From: Enterobacteriaceae bacterium
GTDB lineage: Bacteria; Pseudomonadota; Gammaproteobacteria; Enterobacterales; Enterobacteriaceae
Direction: 5' to 3'
DNA: 9,465 nt
Assembly (NCBI GenBank): GCA_022712475.1
Contig: JALAGK010000281.1
Location: 1-9,465 of the forward strand
The translations under genes were made by a program, and so were the position numbers. Each line of letters begins with the position of its first letter. Position 1 is the first letter of the stretch. Below, one piece after another: positions 1-7,076 of this stretch. The notes beneath the pieces were generated by a model that made no database searches, was not told the origin of the DNA, and saw only the letters and a list, made by a program, of their open reading frames with translations.

Positions 1-164
1 CCTGCCAGCAGCGCATTGCCATCCTGCTCCACCCAGCCAGGCTGCGGCGTGGCGAGCGACAGCGCTTTCGATGCCTGCGCCACTACGCGGCCCTGGGCGT
101 CTATCGCCACGGCTTTGACATTACTGGTACCCTCGTCGAGCGCAACAATAAGCTCCTTATCCAT
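1..164 (-). CDS. FGGY-family carbohydrate kinase, N-terminal 54 residues (cut by window edge)
   Basis: This is the start of an FGGY-family kinase, which transfers the ATP gamma-phosphate to a sugar, ketose or polyol in the cytoplasm. Residues 6-22 form the first strand and phosphate-1 motif of the actin-like fold (IVALDEGTSNVKAVAID), with the family's conserved D10, G12, T13 and K17. PGWVEQD at residues 42-48 is the usual next FGGY landmark. The start ATG at 164 has GGAGG six bases upstream. It overlaps the end of the permease gene by 8 bases (ATGGATAA), so translation is probably coupled. The kinase presumably phosphorylates the imported compound or its ketose product. Substrate-deciding residues lie outside the window, so xylulokinase, ribulokinase, erythrulose-type or apulose-type activities cannot be told apart. 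Family assignment is firm; substrate is unknown. Confidence 0.88.
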   Translation of the reverse strand, partial: MDKELIVALDEGTSNVKAVAIDAQGRVVAQASKALSLATPQPGWVEQDGNALLA

Positions 165-1224
165 GACTGACCTCCGAAAGGGGTGCAACAGCCTGTTTCT
201 TTTCATGTCTGCGCAGCAATATCACCTTGTTTTGCAGGCGCTGCTGGAACTGATCGATGACCACTGCCGTGACAATCACCACGCCCTTAATCACCATCTG
301 CCAGAAGTCGCTCACGCCCATCATCACCATGCCATCGGCAAGGAACACAATCACAAACGCGCCGATTATTGAGCCGGAAACGCGCCCGCGTCCGCCTGCC
401 AGCGCCGTACCGCCAAGCACCGTGGCGCCAATGGCGTCCATTTCAAACATGTTGCCGGTCATCGGGTGTGCGGTTTGCAGCTGTGAGGCCACAATCAGAC
501 CGACCAGCGCGGCACACAGGCCTGAGAAGGCGTAGACAAAGACTTTGACGTTAACAATGGGCACGCCCGCCAGCCGCGCCGCCGACTCGTTACCGCCAAT
601 AGCGTAGATATAGCGCCCAAGTGGGGTTTTGCGTGTCAGCCACAGGCCCAGCAGCAGCAATCCCATCATCAGCCAGATAGGAATGTAGATGCCCAGCAAT
701 GTACCGGAGCCAAGCAGAGAAAACCCGGTATTGCCAAGCGCTTCTGCGCCATTGAGGTTAGCGTAGGTGCTACCGTCGTTATAGAGCAGCGCTGCACCGC
801 GAGCCACGTACATCATGCCAAGCGTACAGATAAATGGCGCCACACCCAGACGGGTTATTACCGTACCGTTGATAAAACCAATAACAACACCAACCAGCGC
901 CACCACAGTGATGACTTCGGGTACGTTCATAAACAGCACATTATCGCCCCACAGCGGTACGCCGCTGGTGAGTAGGGCGCCTGCCACCATGCCGCAGATA
1001 CCAGCCACGGCTCCCACAGAGAGATCGATACCGCCAGTCAGGATGACCAGCGTCATACCAATGGCCAGCAGGCCGGTAATCGCCACGTGCTGCGTCATAA
1101 TCAGCAGGTTAGAGGGGGTAAGGAAGTTCGGGACCATCACGCTGAAAAAGCCAATCACCATCAGTAGCGCAATAAAGGTGCGAGCCTTCAGCAGGGTCAT
1201 GTAGAGCATATATTTCTGGTTCAT
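157..1224 (-). CDS. Ribose-type sugar ABC transporter permease (RbsC-like)
   Basis: This 355-residue inner-membrane permease belongs to the BPD_transp_2 group that serves ribose, xylose and galactose importers; it would form the homodimeric channel. The hallmark GMTLVILTGGIDLSVG is at residues 56-71. The C-terminal signature (GNMFEMDAIGATVLGGTALAGGRG) occupies 257-280 and is close to the RbsC consensus. Hydrophobic stretches are dense from about 15 to 325, consistent with 8-10 membrane segments. The loop at 200-221 (TPLGRYIYAIGG...) probably contacts the ATPase. A basic tail (LLRRHEKKQ) stays cytoplasmic by the positive-inside rule. Length is slightly above the usual 320-340. The ATG at 1224 has GGAG upstream and follows the ATPase stop by 16 bases. 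The gene belongs with the binding protein and ATPase of the same operon. The transported compound is not readable from sequence. Confidence 0.95.
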   Translation of the reverse strand: MNQKYMLYMTLLKARTFIALLMVIGFFSVMVPNFLTPSNLLIMTQHVAITGLLAIGMTLVILTGGIDLSVGAVAGICGMVAGALLTSGVPLWGDNVLFMNVPEVITVVALVGVVIGFINGTVITRLGVAPFICTLGMMYVARGAALLYNDGSTYANLNGAEALGNTGFSLLGSGTLLGIYIPIWLMMGLLLLGLWLTRKTPLGRYIYAIGGNESAARLAGVPIVNVKVFVYAFSGLCAALVGLIVASQLQTAHPMTGNMFEMDAIGATVLGGTALAGGRGRVSGSIIGAFVIVFLADGMVMMGVSDFWQMVIKGVVIVTAVVIDQFQQRLQNKVILLRRHEKKQAVAPLSEVSHG

Positions 1225-1240
1225 TATTCACTCCAGCCGG

Positions 1241-2785
1241 TTATTCCAGGGGCGTTGAGGCGCTAATGAGCTTTTCACGCGTGACTTCAGCGCGCGGCAA
1301 ATCGGCAGTAATGCGCCCATCCGCCATCACCAGTACGCGGTCGGCAAGCGCCATGACTTCATCAAGCTCGGATGAGGAGAACATCACCGCAAGCCCCTGC
1401 CCCGCCATCTGGCCAATCAGGTGATACACATCGGTTTTGGCCCCCACGTCGATGCCGCGCGTCGGCTCGTCGAGCAGTACTACCTCCGGCCTGGTCATCA
1501 GCGCTTTACCGAGCACCACTTTTTGTTGATTGCCACCGCTTAGCGAGGTGATAGGCAACTCGCAGTCACTCACCTTAATGGCCAGCCGCTCAACCATGTC
1601 CTGGACGTTCTCGCGCTCTTTTTGTTCGCGAAGCCATGACCACGAGCGCCAGAAGCCACGCAGGCTGAAGTCCGAGAGCGTCATGTTGGATTTGATGGAC
1701 ATCATCTGCACCACGCCTTCGCCCTGACGGTCTTCCGGCACCAGTGCAATACCGCGCTTAAGCCGCTGCTGAAAACTGTGTTGTTCAACCGCACAGCCGT
1801 TAAGCGCCACGCGCCCGCCCTGGCAAGGCATTAGCCCAGTCAGTCCTTTAAACAGCTCCGTACGCCCCGCGCCAAGCAGGCCGTAAATGCCAATGACCTC
1901 ACCTTTGCGAAGGGTAAAGGTCACATCATTGAGACGGTAACCGCCGTTCTGGTGTAATGCGGTCAGCCCCTGTACCTCCAGCACCGTATCGCCCTGGATT
2001 GCAGGCTGGTAGTCGAAGTGTTTTTTCTTGTCGCCTACCATTTGCTCGATGATCCACGGCACGCTGGCATCAGCCACTTCGCGCTCGCAGATAAAACGCC
2101 CGTCGCGAAAGATGGTGATGTGGTCACCAATCTCCATGAGTTCTTCAAGCCGGTGCGAGATATAAATGATGGTTACGCCGCGCTTTTTAAGCTGCTCGAT
2201 AACCCGGAACAGGACTTTTACTTCCGACTGGCTCAGTGCCGAGGTCGGCTCATCCATAATCAGCACGCGGGTGTCTTTGGAGAGCGCGCGGGCGATTTCC
2301 ACCAGCTGCTGGTGGCCAATGCCCAGTTCGCCGAGCATGGTGAGCGGGTCAACGTCCAGCTCCAGCCGTTCCAGCAGCGCTTTCGCCAGCTGGTACTGGT
2401 ACTTTTCGTTAATACGCCCGCGCTGGAAAAACTCGTTGGCAATGAAGATGTTGTCCATCACGCTCATGTTCGGGAACAGATTGAGTTCCTGAAAAATGAT
2501 GCTGATGCCGTGCTTTTCCGCCTGATGGGTAGAGCCGAACGTGACCGACTGGCCGTCGAGCAAAATCTCACCGCAGGACGGCATTTCTACCCCGGCCAGC
2601 ATTTTCATCATGGTGGATTTGCCCGCGCCGTTTTCACCAATCAGTACATTCACTTTGTTGCGATAAACCCGGTAATCGACGCTGTCGAGCGCCGTCACGC
2701 CGGGGTAAACCCGTGAGACGCTACGGGTTTCGATGATCACGTCCTGAGCCACGGTCTCGGGCTGGATGTGGGCATGCTGGCTCAT
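1241..2785 (-). CDS. Sugar ABC transporter ATP-binding protein, two fused nucleotide-binding domains (RbsA/MglA-like)
   Basis: This 514-residue cytoplasmic ATPase powers the importer. The first domain has a full Walker A (GENGAGKS, 50-57), Q-loop Q99, an RbsA-style signature (LGIGHQQ, about 154-160), Walker B ending in E179 and switch histidine H211. The second is the usual degenerate copy: GLLGAGRT (302-309) has Arg where the Walker lysine belongs, LSGGNQQK (415-422) is intact, Walker B ends in E440, and Ser replaces the switch histidine. This asymmetry is normal for ribose-type transporters, so probably only one ATP site turns over. Two ATGs are adjacent. I chose 2785 because GGAGG (2792-2796) lies six bases from it and only three from the ATG at 2788. 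The chosen start overlaps the preceding stop by one base (TGATG), which suggests coupled translation with the DUF2291 gene. Confidence 0.96.
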   Translation of the reverse strand: MSQHAHIQPETVAQDVIIETRSVSRVYPGVTALDSVDYRVYRNKVNVLIGENGAGKSTMMKMLAGVEMPSCGEILLDGQSVTFGSTHQAEKHGISIIFQELNLFPNMSVMDNIFIANEFFQRGRINEKYQYQLAKALLERLELDVDPLTMLGELGIGHQQLVEIARALSKDTRVLIMDEPTSALSQSEVKVLFRVIEQLKKRGVTIIYISHRLEELMEIGDHITIFRDGRFICEREVADASVPWIIEQMVGDKKKHFDYQPAIQGDTVLEVQGLTALHQNGGYRLNDVTFTLRKGEVIGIYGLLGAGRTELFKGLTGLMPCQGGRVALNGCAVEQHSFQQRLKRGIALVPEDRQGEGVVQMMSIKSNMTLSDFSLRGFWRSWSWLREQKERENVQDMVERLAIKVSDCELPITSLSGGNQQKVVLGKALMTRPEVVLLDEPTRGIDVGAKTDVYHLIGQMAGQGLAVMFSSSELDEVMALADRVLVMADGRITADLPRAEVTREKLISASTPLE

Positions 2786-3414
2786 CATGCGCCTCCCTGG
2801 GTGCGCGTGATTTTCGCTGGCGTCACGTCTGGTACGCTAGTCGGGATATCCCAGGCGCTAAAGACGCCATCAACCGTCACTGTGTCACCTGGCTGTGGGT
2901 TGAAGGCTTTCATCATCGCCGCCGCCTGCTCGTTAATGGCGCGGCTGTAGTTGCCAAACAACACCTGGTCGTTAAAGTCCTGGTAGCTCACGCCTTTATA
3001 GCCATCGCGCAATGCCGTGCCGCGCAGAGTTGGCCCCAGTTGTACCGCCACAGTTTCGCCGCGGCTGTCTTTAATAAACACTTTGCCACTGCGCGACGCG
3101 GTGTCGACCTTCTCCACCGTGCCGCTCACGCGTACGGCAAATACACACGGGTTCTCATCCTGAGCACGCCAGCCGTACTGTTTGCAGGCGCTGTCAAAGT
3201 CACCCGCAGCACTGATCAGGCTCAAAAGTTCACCTGCCGGGCGTGCTTCATTCACAATCTGCGGCACAATGTTTTGTAGCCAGGCCCGGTCGATATTCGC
3301 CATGTGCGGATTGGGCGGATTTTTTAAATCAGCCAGCTCCTGCGTTGAGACAATACGGCAACTGCTTAATACCGGTGCCAGTACCAGCAGCGCCAACCAG
3401 AGTGGTCTGGACAT
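2785..3414 (-). CDS. DUF2291-type periplasmic lipoprotein of a sugar ABC operon
   Basis: This is a 209-residue predicted lipoprotein. The signal peptide spans residues 1-18 and ends in a lipobox (LSSC) with C19 as the lipidated residue. Residue +2 is Arg, not Asp, so the Lol rule predicts sorting to the outer membrane. The body resembles DUF2291: a beta-rich stretch 92-130 (SGTVEKVD ... VAVQLGP), then RGTALRDG (131-138) and a final GDTVTVDGVFSAW segment. C77 and C90 could form a disulfide. The family recurs beside ribose-type sugar transporters; its function is, as far as I know, not established. The gene sits between the binding protein and the ATPase, implying an accessory transport role. 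The start at 3414 has AGGAGG (3420-3425) five bases away. An in-frame ATG 13 codons upstream lies in the preceding hairpin region and is unlikely. Family assignment is from remembered consensus, not a search. Confidence 0.8.
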   Translation of the reverse strand: MSRPLWLALLVLAPVLSSCRIVSTQELADLKNPPNPHMANIDRAWLQNIVPQIVNEARPAGELLSLISAAGDFDSACKQYGWRAQDENPCVFAVRVSGTVEKVDTASRSGKVFIKDSRGETVAVQLGPTLRGTALRDGYKGVSYQDFNDQVLFGNYSRAINEQAAAMMKAFNPQPGDTVTVDGVFSAWDIPTSVPDVTPAKITRTQGGA

Positions 3415-3428
3415 ACTTACCTCCTTGT

Positions 3429-3447
3429 GCGCCCCGGACAGGGGCGC
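3429..3447 (-). other. Strong intercistronic RNA hairpin after the binding-protein gene
   Basis: On the minus strand GCGCCCC, loop TGTCC, GGGGCGC gives a perfect 7-bp, nearly all-GC stem. It begins 14 bases after the binding-protein stop and ends just before the AGGAGG of the lipoprotein gene. There is no U-run after it, so it is not a normal terminator. Such hairpins after periplasmic binding-protein genes protect upstream mRNA from 3' exonucleases (known for malE-malF), giving more binding protein than membrane components. That role here is inference. Confidence 0.7.
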
Positions 3448-3460
3448 GAGCACGTTTTCC

Positions 3461-4396
3461 TCAGGACTTAAAGTTGAAGTCCTGCACTTTGTCAGCGTTG
3501 CCCTGGTTAACCAGGATGCCGCGGAACATCACGCGCTGTTTAGCGGGCTTTTCGCCCTTCTGGAGATAGTTGTCGAGCTCGGTCACGCCCTGAGCGGCAA
3601 TCGCCTGCGCCTGGAGCATCACGGTCGCCTTGAGCGAACCGGCCTTCACTGCGTCGCGCTCGTCGTTGCTGCCGTCAATCCCCACCACAATCACGTCATT
3701 GCGCCCCGCGGCCTTAAGCGCAGCAATCGCACCAAGTGCTACCGGGCCATTACCGCAAATCACGCCTTTGACATCCGGGTGCGCCTGTAAAATGCTGTCC
3801 ATGATGCGCTTGCCGTCAATCAGCGTGCCTTTGGCATCCTGGCGCGCCACGCTCACCATATCCGGGTACTGGTCAATCACCTGATGGAAGGATTTAGAGC
3901 GTGTCACGCAGTTGTTGTCGGCAAGATTGCAGGTCAACTCGGCATATTTGCCCTTCTCGCCCATGTCTTCTACAAACACGTTTGCCACTTCGGAGCCAGC
4001 CTGAAAGTTGTTGTGGGTGATTTGTACCAGCGCCACGGCATCCACCGGAATTTCGCGGTTAATCAGCACCACCGGAATACCAGCCTGCTGCGCTTTTTTA
4101 ATGGCTGCGACACTTGCGGTTGAGTCAGCGTTATCGAGGATGATGCCCTGTACTTTTTTACCGATGGCGGCATCGATGAGTTCGTTTTGCTTTTTCACGT
4201 CCTCACTGTGGGACAACACGCTGGTTTTATAGCCCAGCGCCTGCGCTTTCTCGGTCGCTCCTTTGGCCTCAGAGGCGTAATACGGGTTATCAAGGGAGTT
4301 CACCATCACCAGGATGGTGCCCTTGTCAGCGGCATGCGCGGTGAGGGAAAAAGCGCAGGCTGCGGCTGCGGTTAACAGGTTTAAACGCAATTTCAT
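3461..4396 (-). CDS. Periplasmic sugar-binding protein, ribose-binding (RbsB-like) family
   Basis: This 311-residue substrate-binding protein captures the sugar or polyol in the periplasm and hands it to the permease. A classical Sec signal peptide (MKLRLN, hydrophobic core 7-18, AHA) is probably cut after A22. The mature part has the Peripla_BP_4 / RbsB layout: ILVMVNSLDNPYY at 28-40, IILDNADS near 86-92, VVLINREIP at 109-117, and VVGIDGSND at 237-245. R114, R166, N216 and D241 line up by eye with sugar-contacting positions of RbsB. C156 and C163 are seven residues apart and could form a disulfide; C214 is the only other mature cysteine. An in-frame ATG 33 codons upstream would hide the signal peptide, so 4396 is the start. 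The ribosome site is weak (AGAGAG, long spacing). Hairpins lie on both sides of the gene. Ligand unknown. Confidence 0.95.
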   Translation of the reverse strand: MKLRLNLLTAAAACAFSLTAHAADKGTILVMVNSLDNPYYASEAKGATEKAQALGYKTSVLSHSEDVKKQNELIDAAIGKKVQGIILDNADSTASVAAIKKAQQAGIPVVLINREIPVDAVALVQITHNNFQAGSEVANVFVEDMGEKGKYAELTCNLADNNCVTRSKSFHQVIDQYPDMVSVARQDAKGTLIDGKRIMDSILQAHPDVKGVICGNGPVALGAIAALKAAGRNDVIVVGIDGSNDERDAVKAGSLKATVMLQAQAIAAQGVTELDNYLQKGEKPAKQRVMFRGILVNQGNADKVQDFNFKS

Positions 4397-4504
4397 AATG
4401 ATGTTCTCTCTGTATTCCCCTGTGGGGATTGTTATTGTCGGGTACAGCGAAACAGCGTAATTGCCCTGGTCTTGCCGGGCGCGAAATGCGACCACATCAG
4501 CGGC
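4397..4504 (-). other. 108-base intercistronic leader of the binding-protein gene, with two hairpins
   Basis: This is the longest gap inside the operon. On the minus strand it can form GCCCGG / CCAGGGC with a one-base bulge (4463-4480) and TCCCC-ACA-GGGGA (4416-4428). The second ends 19 bases before the ATG at 4396. No convincing -35/-10 pair was found, so an internal promoter is not supported. The gap may be an mRNA processing or stability element, or may set translation of the binding protein, whose ribosome site is weak. Confidence 0.5.
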
Positions 4505-5302
4505 TTACCAGATGGTAAAGCCACCATCTATCATCAGATCCGCTCCGGTTATCATGTCGCTACCGTTGCCGGCAAAGAACAACACGGCCGCAGCGATTTC
4601 GTCGGTGTAGGCAAAGCGGCCCATTGGAATGAGTTTTTTCATGGCCTCGCCCTTCTCGCCACGCCAGGCTTTCTCACCCATTGGCGTAAGTACCACGGTG
4701 GGCGAGAGCGTATTGACGTTAATGTTGTAGGGCGCGAACTCTTTAGCCATCACTTTGGTCATGCCCAGCAGGCCAGCTTTGGCCGAGGTGTAGGCCACGT
4801 GGTTGTCGATGGCAATGGATGCCGCCTGGGAGGCAATATTGATAATCTTGCCGCCGCGCCCGGCCTTAATCATGCGCTTTGCCGCAGCCTGCGAGCACAG
4901 AAACGGCCCGGTGAGGTTGACGGCAATCTGCTTATTCCACTCAGCAAATTCGGTTTCCAGTACCGGTTGCAACATCACATAACCCGCGCAGTTCACCAGA
5001 ATATCCAGCTGGCCGTAGTGCGACTCAACCTGAAAGAAGGCTTTTTCAACCGAGTCCGGGTCTGCCACATCGCATTCCACAAATAGCACCCGTGCGGGGT
5101 CAAACTGCTCCGCTATCTCCAGCGCTTTTTCACGCTCAAACGCCGGGTACAGCAGCGCCAGCTTCGCGCCCTTCTCCAGCAACATTTCATTACTCGCCAT
5201 CGCAATGCCACCCAACCCGCCGGTGACCACCGCCACCTTGCCGGTTAAATCCCCGGCAGTGTCTACGCCGTAACGCAGATTGACGTCGTATTCGTTGCTC
5301 AT
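4505..5302 (-). CDS. Short-chain dehydrogenase/reductase, probably polyol or ketose dehydrogenase
   Basis: This is a 265-residue cytoplasmic classical SDR, expected to interconvert an alcohol and a ketone with NAD(H) or NADP(H). The cofactor loop is TGGLGGIA (27-34); the usual third glycine is Ala34. Then come D79 in CDV, NCAG at 104-107, catalytic N129, S158, Y171 and K175, with S158 exactly 13 residues before Y171 as in FabG. The end of the second strand reads LALLYPAF, with neither the Asp of typical NAD enzymes nor a clear Arg pair, so cofactor choice is open. The C-terminus (MIDGGFTIW) is typical of sugar-alcohol SDRs. The start at 5302 is set by AAGGAG six bases upstream; the longer open frame lacks a comparable site and overlaps the transketolase. 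In this operon it most likely oxidises an imported polyol or reduces a ketose. Substrate is inference. Confidence 0.93.
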   Translation of the reverse strand: MSNEYDVNLRYGVDTAGDLTGKVAVVTGGLGGIAMASNEMLLEKGAKLALLYPAFEREKALEIAEQFDPARVLFVECDVADPDSVEKAFFQVESHYGQLDILVNCAGYVMLQPVLETEFAEWNKQIAVNLTGPFLCSQAAAKRMIKAGRGGKIINIASQAASIAIDNHVAYTSAKAGLLGMTKVMAKEFAPYNINVNTLSPTVVLTPMGEKAWRGEKGEAMKKLIPMGRFAYTDEIAAAVLFFAGNGSDMITGADLMIDGGFTIW

Positions 5303-5312
5303 CGTTAACTCC

Positions 5313-6236
5313 TTACGCAAAAACGCCCTGTGCCGCCTGCTCAAGCGTGTGGCGCAGCCCTGCGGCATCGATATTGAACTGGCGACGCAGCGCCTTGCGG
5401 CTGCTGCTGTGGGTAAACTCATACGGCGGAACGCCGAGTGCTGTAAAACGCTGGCCCTGACGCTGCTGATGCAGAATTTCACCAATGATGCTGGCAAGGC
5501 CACCGCTAATAACGTGTTCTTCCATCGAGATCACATGCGAGTGTGCGGTTATGAGAGTACGTACCGCGTCAATATCAAGCGGCCACAGTGACGGCAGCGA
5601 CACGATAGTGACGTTCGGTAAATCCGCCGCCAGCGCTTCGTGCACAATCGTGCCAAGACAGAACACCACAGTGTCTTTGCCCTGCTGCACCACCTCGGGT
5701 TTACCCGGCGTGAATTGCCAGTCGTCACCGTGCAAATTCGCCACCTTGTCGCTATCCATGCGGATATACACCGGGCCCCGGTGCGCAATAGCGTAGCGCG
5801 TCACAGCGCGCGCCTCGGCGGCATCGGCCGGCGCAAACACCTGTAAATTGCCAAAGGTGCGGGCGATGGCGATGTCGTTCATGCAGTGGTGCGTGGCACC
5901 CAACGGCCCATAAGCAAATCCGGCGTTGAGGCCGAGCATTTTGACGTTAGTGTCGGTGTAGCAGACGTCGTTTTTCACCTGCTCGTTAGCACGCGCAAGC
6001 AGGAACGGCGCGGCATTAGCGGTAAAAACGGTGCTGCCGCTTAGCGCCAGTCCCGCGGCGATACCCACCATGTTCTGCTCGGCAATACCCACGTTTACCA
6101 CGCGCTCGGGAAACGCCTGTTCAAACGGGGCGATTTTGGACGTTGAGGTGGAGTCAGCCACCACAACATTCAGATTGGCGCCGGCCTGTTGAGCCTCAAG
6201 CAGGGTTGCGATAACCGCGTCACGTAAATCTTGCAT
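5313..6236 (-). CDS. Transketolase-like subunit, C-terminal half (pyrimidine-binding and C-terminal domains)
   Basis: This 307-residue protein corresponds to the second half of transketolase. The catalytic glutamate that activates the thiamine diphosphate aminopyrimidine ring is E53 in GIAEQNM (50-56). The pyrimidine domain runs to about 165 and includes ATHHCMNDIAI (114-124) and YIRM (157-160). The C-terminal domain follows, with EEHVISGGLAS at 239-249. It should pair with the N-terminal subunit encoded just upstream to form the active site at their interface, moving a two-carbon unit between a ketose phosphate and an aldose phosphate. The ATG at 6236 has GGAGG seven bases upstream and begins two bases after the preceding stop. 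The stop at 5313 overlaps the next gene's ribosome site (TAAGGAG). Such split pairs include apulose-4-phosphate transketolase; 1-deoxyxylulose-5-phosphate synthase is single-chain and less likely. Confidence 0.93.
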   Translation of the reverse strand: MQDLRDAVIATLLEAQQAGANLNVVVADSTSTSKIAPFEQAFPERVVNVGIAEQNMVGIAAGLALSGSTVFTANAAPFLLARANEQVKNDVCYTDTNVKMLGLNAGFAYGPLGATHHCMNDIAIARTFGNLQVFAPADAAEARAVTRYAIAHRGPVYIRMDSDKVANLHGDDWQFTPGKPEVVQQGKDTVVFCLGTIVHEALAADLPNVTIVSLPSLWPLDIDAVRTLITAHSHVISMEEHVISGGLASIIGEILHQQRQGQRFTALGVPPYEFTHSSSRKALRRQFNIDAAGLRHTLEQAAQGVFA

Positions 6237-6238
6237 GA

Positions 6239-7042
6239 TTAATCCTCCAGTTCCGCCAGCGCCTGGGCGAGTTGGTCATCATTGGGCACCAGGTGGTGCC
6301 AGGCCGGAACGTTCGCCATAAATGAAATGCCGTGGCCTTTTTCGGTATTGGCAAGAATGACGCGCGGCTTACCGGTTGACGGCGCGTTCACCGCCTCACA
6401 GATAGCCAGCGGGTCGTGGCCGTCGCACTCCAGCACCTCAAAGCCAAAGGCCTGCCACTTATCGGCAAGCGGCTCCAGCGGCATGATGGACTCGGTTTTG
6501 CCCGCCAGCTGTAAGCGGTTGCGATCAACGATGGCAATCAGGTTATCAAGCCGAAATTTGCTGGCAGACATGGCGGCCTCCCAATTAGAGCCCTCTGCCA
6601 GTTCACCATCACCCAGTAGCACAAAGGCGCGACGATGGCTGCGGCCCGCGAGTTTATTGCCCAGCGCAAGCCCCACCGCAATCGGTAAGCCGTGGCCGAG
6701 CCCACCGGAGTTAATCTCGACCAACTCCGGCAGCTTCTGGTGCACCGGATGGCCGGCGAGCAGCGTGTCGTCCCCCATGTACTGGCTCAGTACCTCAGGA
6801 TCAATCAGCCCCATCGCCGCCGCGCTGCAATAAAACCCGCCTGCACCGTGACCTTTAGACAGGATGAAACGGTCCTGGTCCGGACGCGCCCGGCTGCGGT
6901 CCATCACCGCCATGTAGAGCGTGCAGAGAATATCGATTTCGGAAAGATCGGCCCCGGTATGGCCTTTGCCTGCCCGGTGGTTCATCTGCAACACATAGCG
7001 CCGGGCCTGTCGCGCCGTCTGTTTGATTGCCTGTACGTCCAC
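6239..7042 (-). CDS. Transketolase-like subunit, N-terminal half (thiamine diphosphate-binding domain)
   Basis: This 267-residue protein is the N-terminal transketolase half that binds the diphosphate of thiamine diphosphate and Mg2+. The cofactor motif starts at GDG (144-146) and ends at N175, the usual spacing of about 30 residues. GKGHTGADLS (26-35), SKGHGAGGFY (62-71) and GLGHGLPIAVG (114-124) are the expected transketolase landmarks, with H28, H65 and H117 placed as active-site histidines. It is the first gene of the operon. GTG codons at 7048 and 7042 are both in frame. GGAGG (7048-7052) touches the first but lies five bases from the second, so I chose 7042. With the next gene it forms a two-subunit enzyme rather than a frameshifted single gene: each half has its own stop, ribosome site and natural domain boundary. 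Substrates are not determinable here. Confidence 0.93.
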   Translation of the reverse strand: MDVQAIKQTARQARRYVLQMNHRAGKGHTGADLSEIDILCTLYMAVMDRSRARPDQDRFILSKGHGAGGFYCSAAAMGLIDPEVLSQYMGDDTLLAGHPVHQKLPELVEINSGGLGHGLPIAVGLALGNKLAGRSHRRAFVLLGDGELAEGSNWEAAMSASKFRLDNLIAIVDRNRLQLAGKTESIMPLEPLADKWQAFGFEVLECDGHDPLAICEAVNAPSTGKPRVILANTEKGHGISFMANVPAWHHLVPNDDQLAQALAELED

Positions 7043-7047
7043 ACTCA

Positions 7048-7052
7048 CCTCC
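7048..7052 (-). promoter_or_regulatory. Ribosome-binding site deciding the first operon start
   Basis: On the minus strand GGAGG is followed by TGAGT and then GTG at 7042, an ideal five-base spacing. The alternative GTG at 7048 overlaps this site and cannot use it. This shortens the transketolase N-terminal subunit by two residues relative to the longest reading. Confidence 0.75.
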
Positions 7053-7076
7053 AGATCGTAACGATCGTGATGACAA

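Noticed and set aside
2018..2716. 232-codon open frame on the plus strand
   Set aside because: It is antisense to the ABC ATPase, whose motifs are complete. It shows no recognisable domain and no convincing ribosome site; it is a by-product of GC-rich codon use.
4397..4504. Internal promoter for the binding-protein gene
   Set aside because: No pair of boxes with acceptable match and spacing was found on the minus strand; hairpins explain the gap better.
4472..5086. 204-codon open frame on the plus strand
   Set aside because: It lies antisense to the dehydrogenase, whose catalytic residues are all present; its translation has no family features.
6282..6833. 183-codon open frame on the plus strand
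   Set aside because: It is antisense to the transketolase N-terminal subunit and rich in Ser/Pro/Ala as expected for a shadow frame.
5313..7042. Frameshifted or broken single transketolase gene
   Set aside because: The junction has its own stop, a GGAGG at correct spacing and an ATG, and falls at the natural domain boundary. Both halves keep their key residues, so it is a true two-subunit arrangement.
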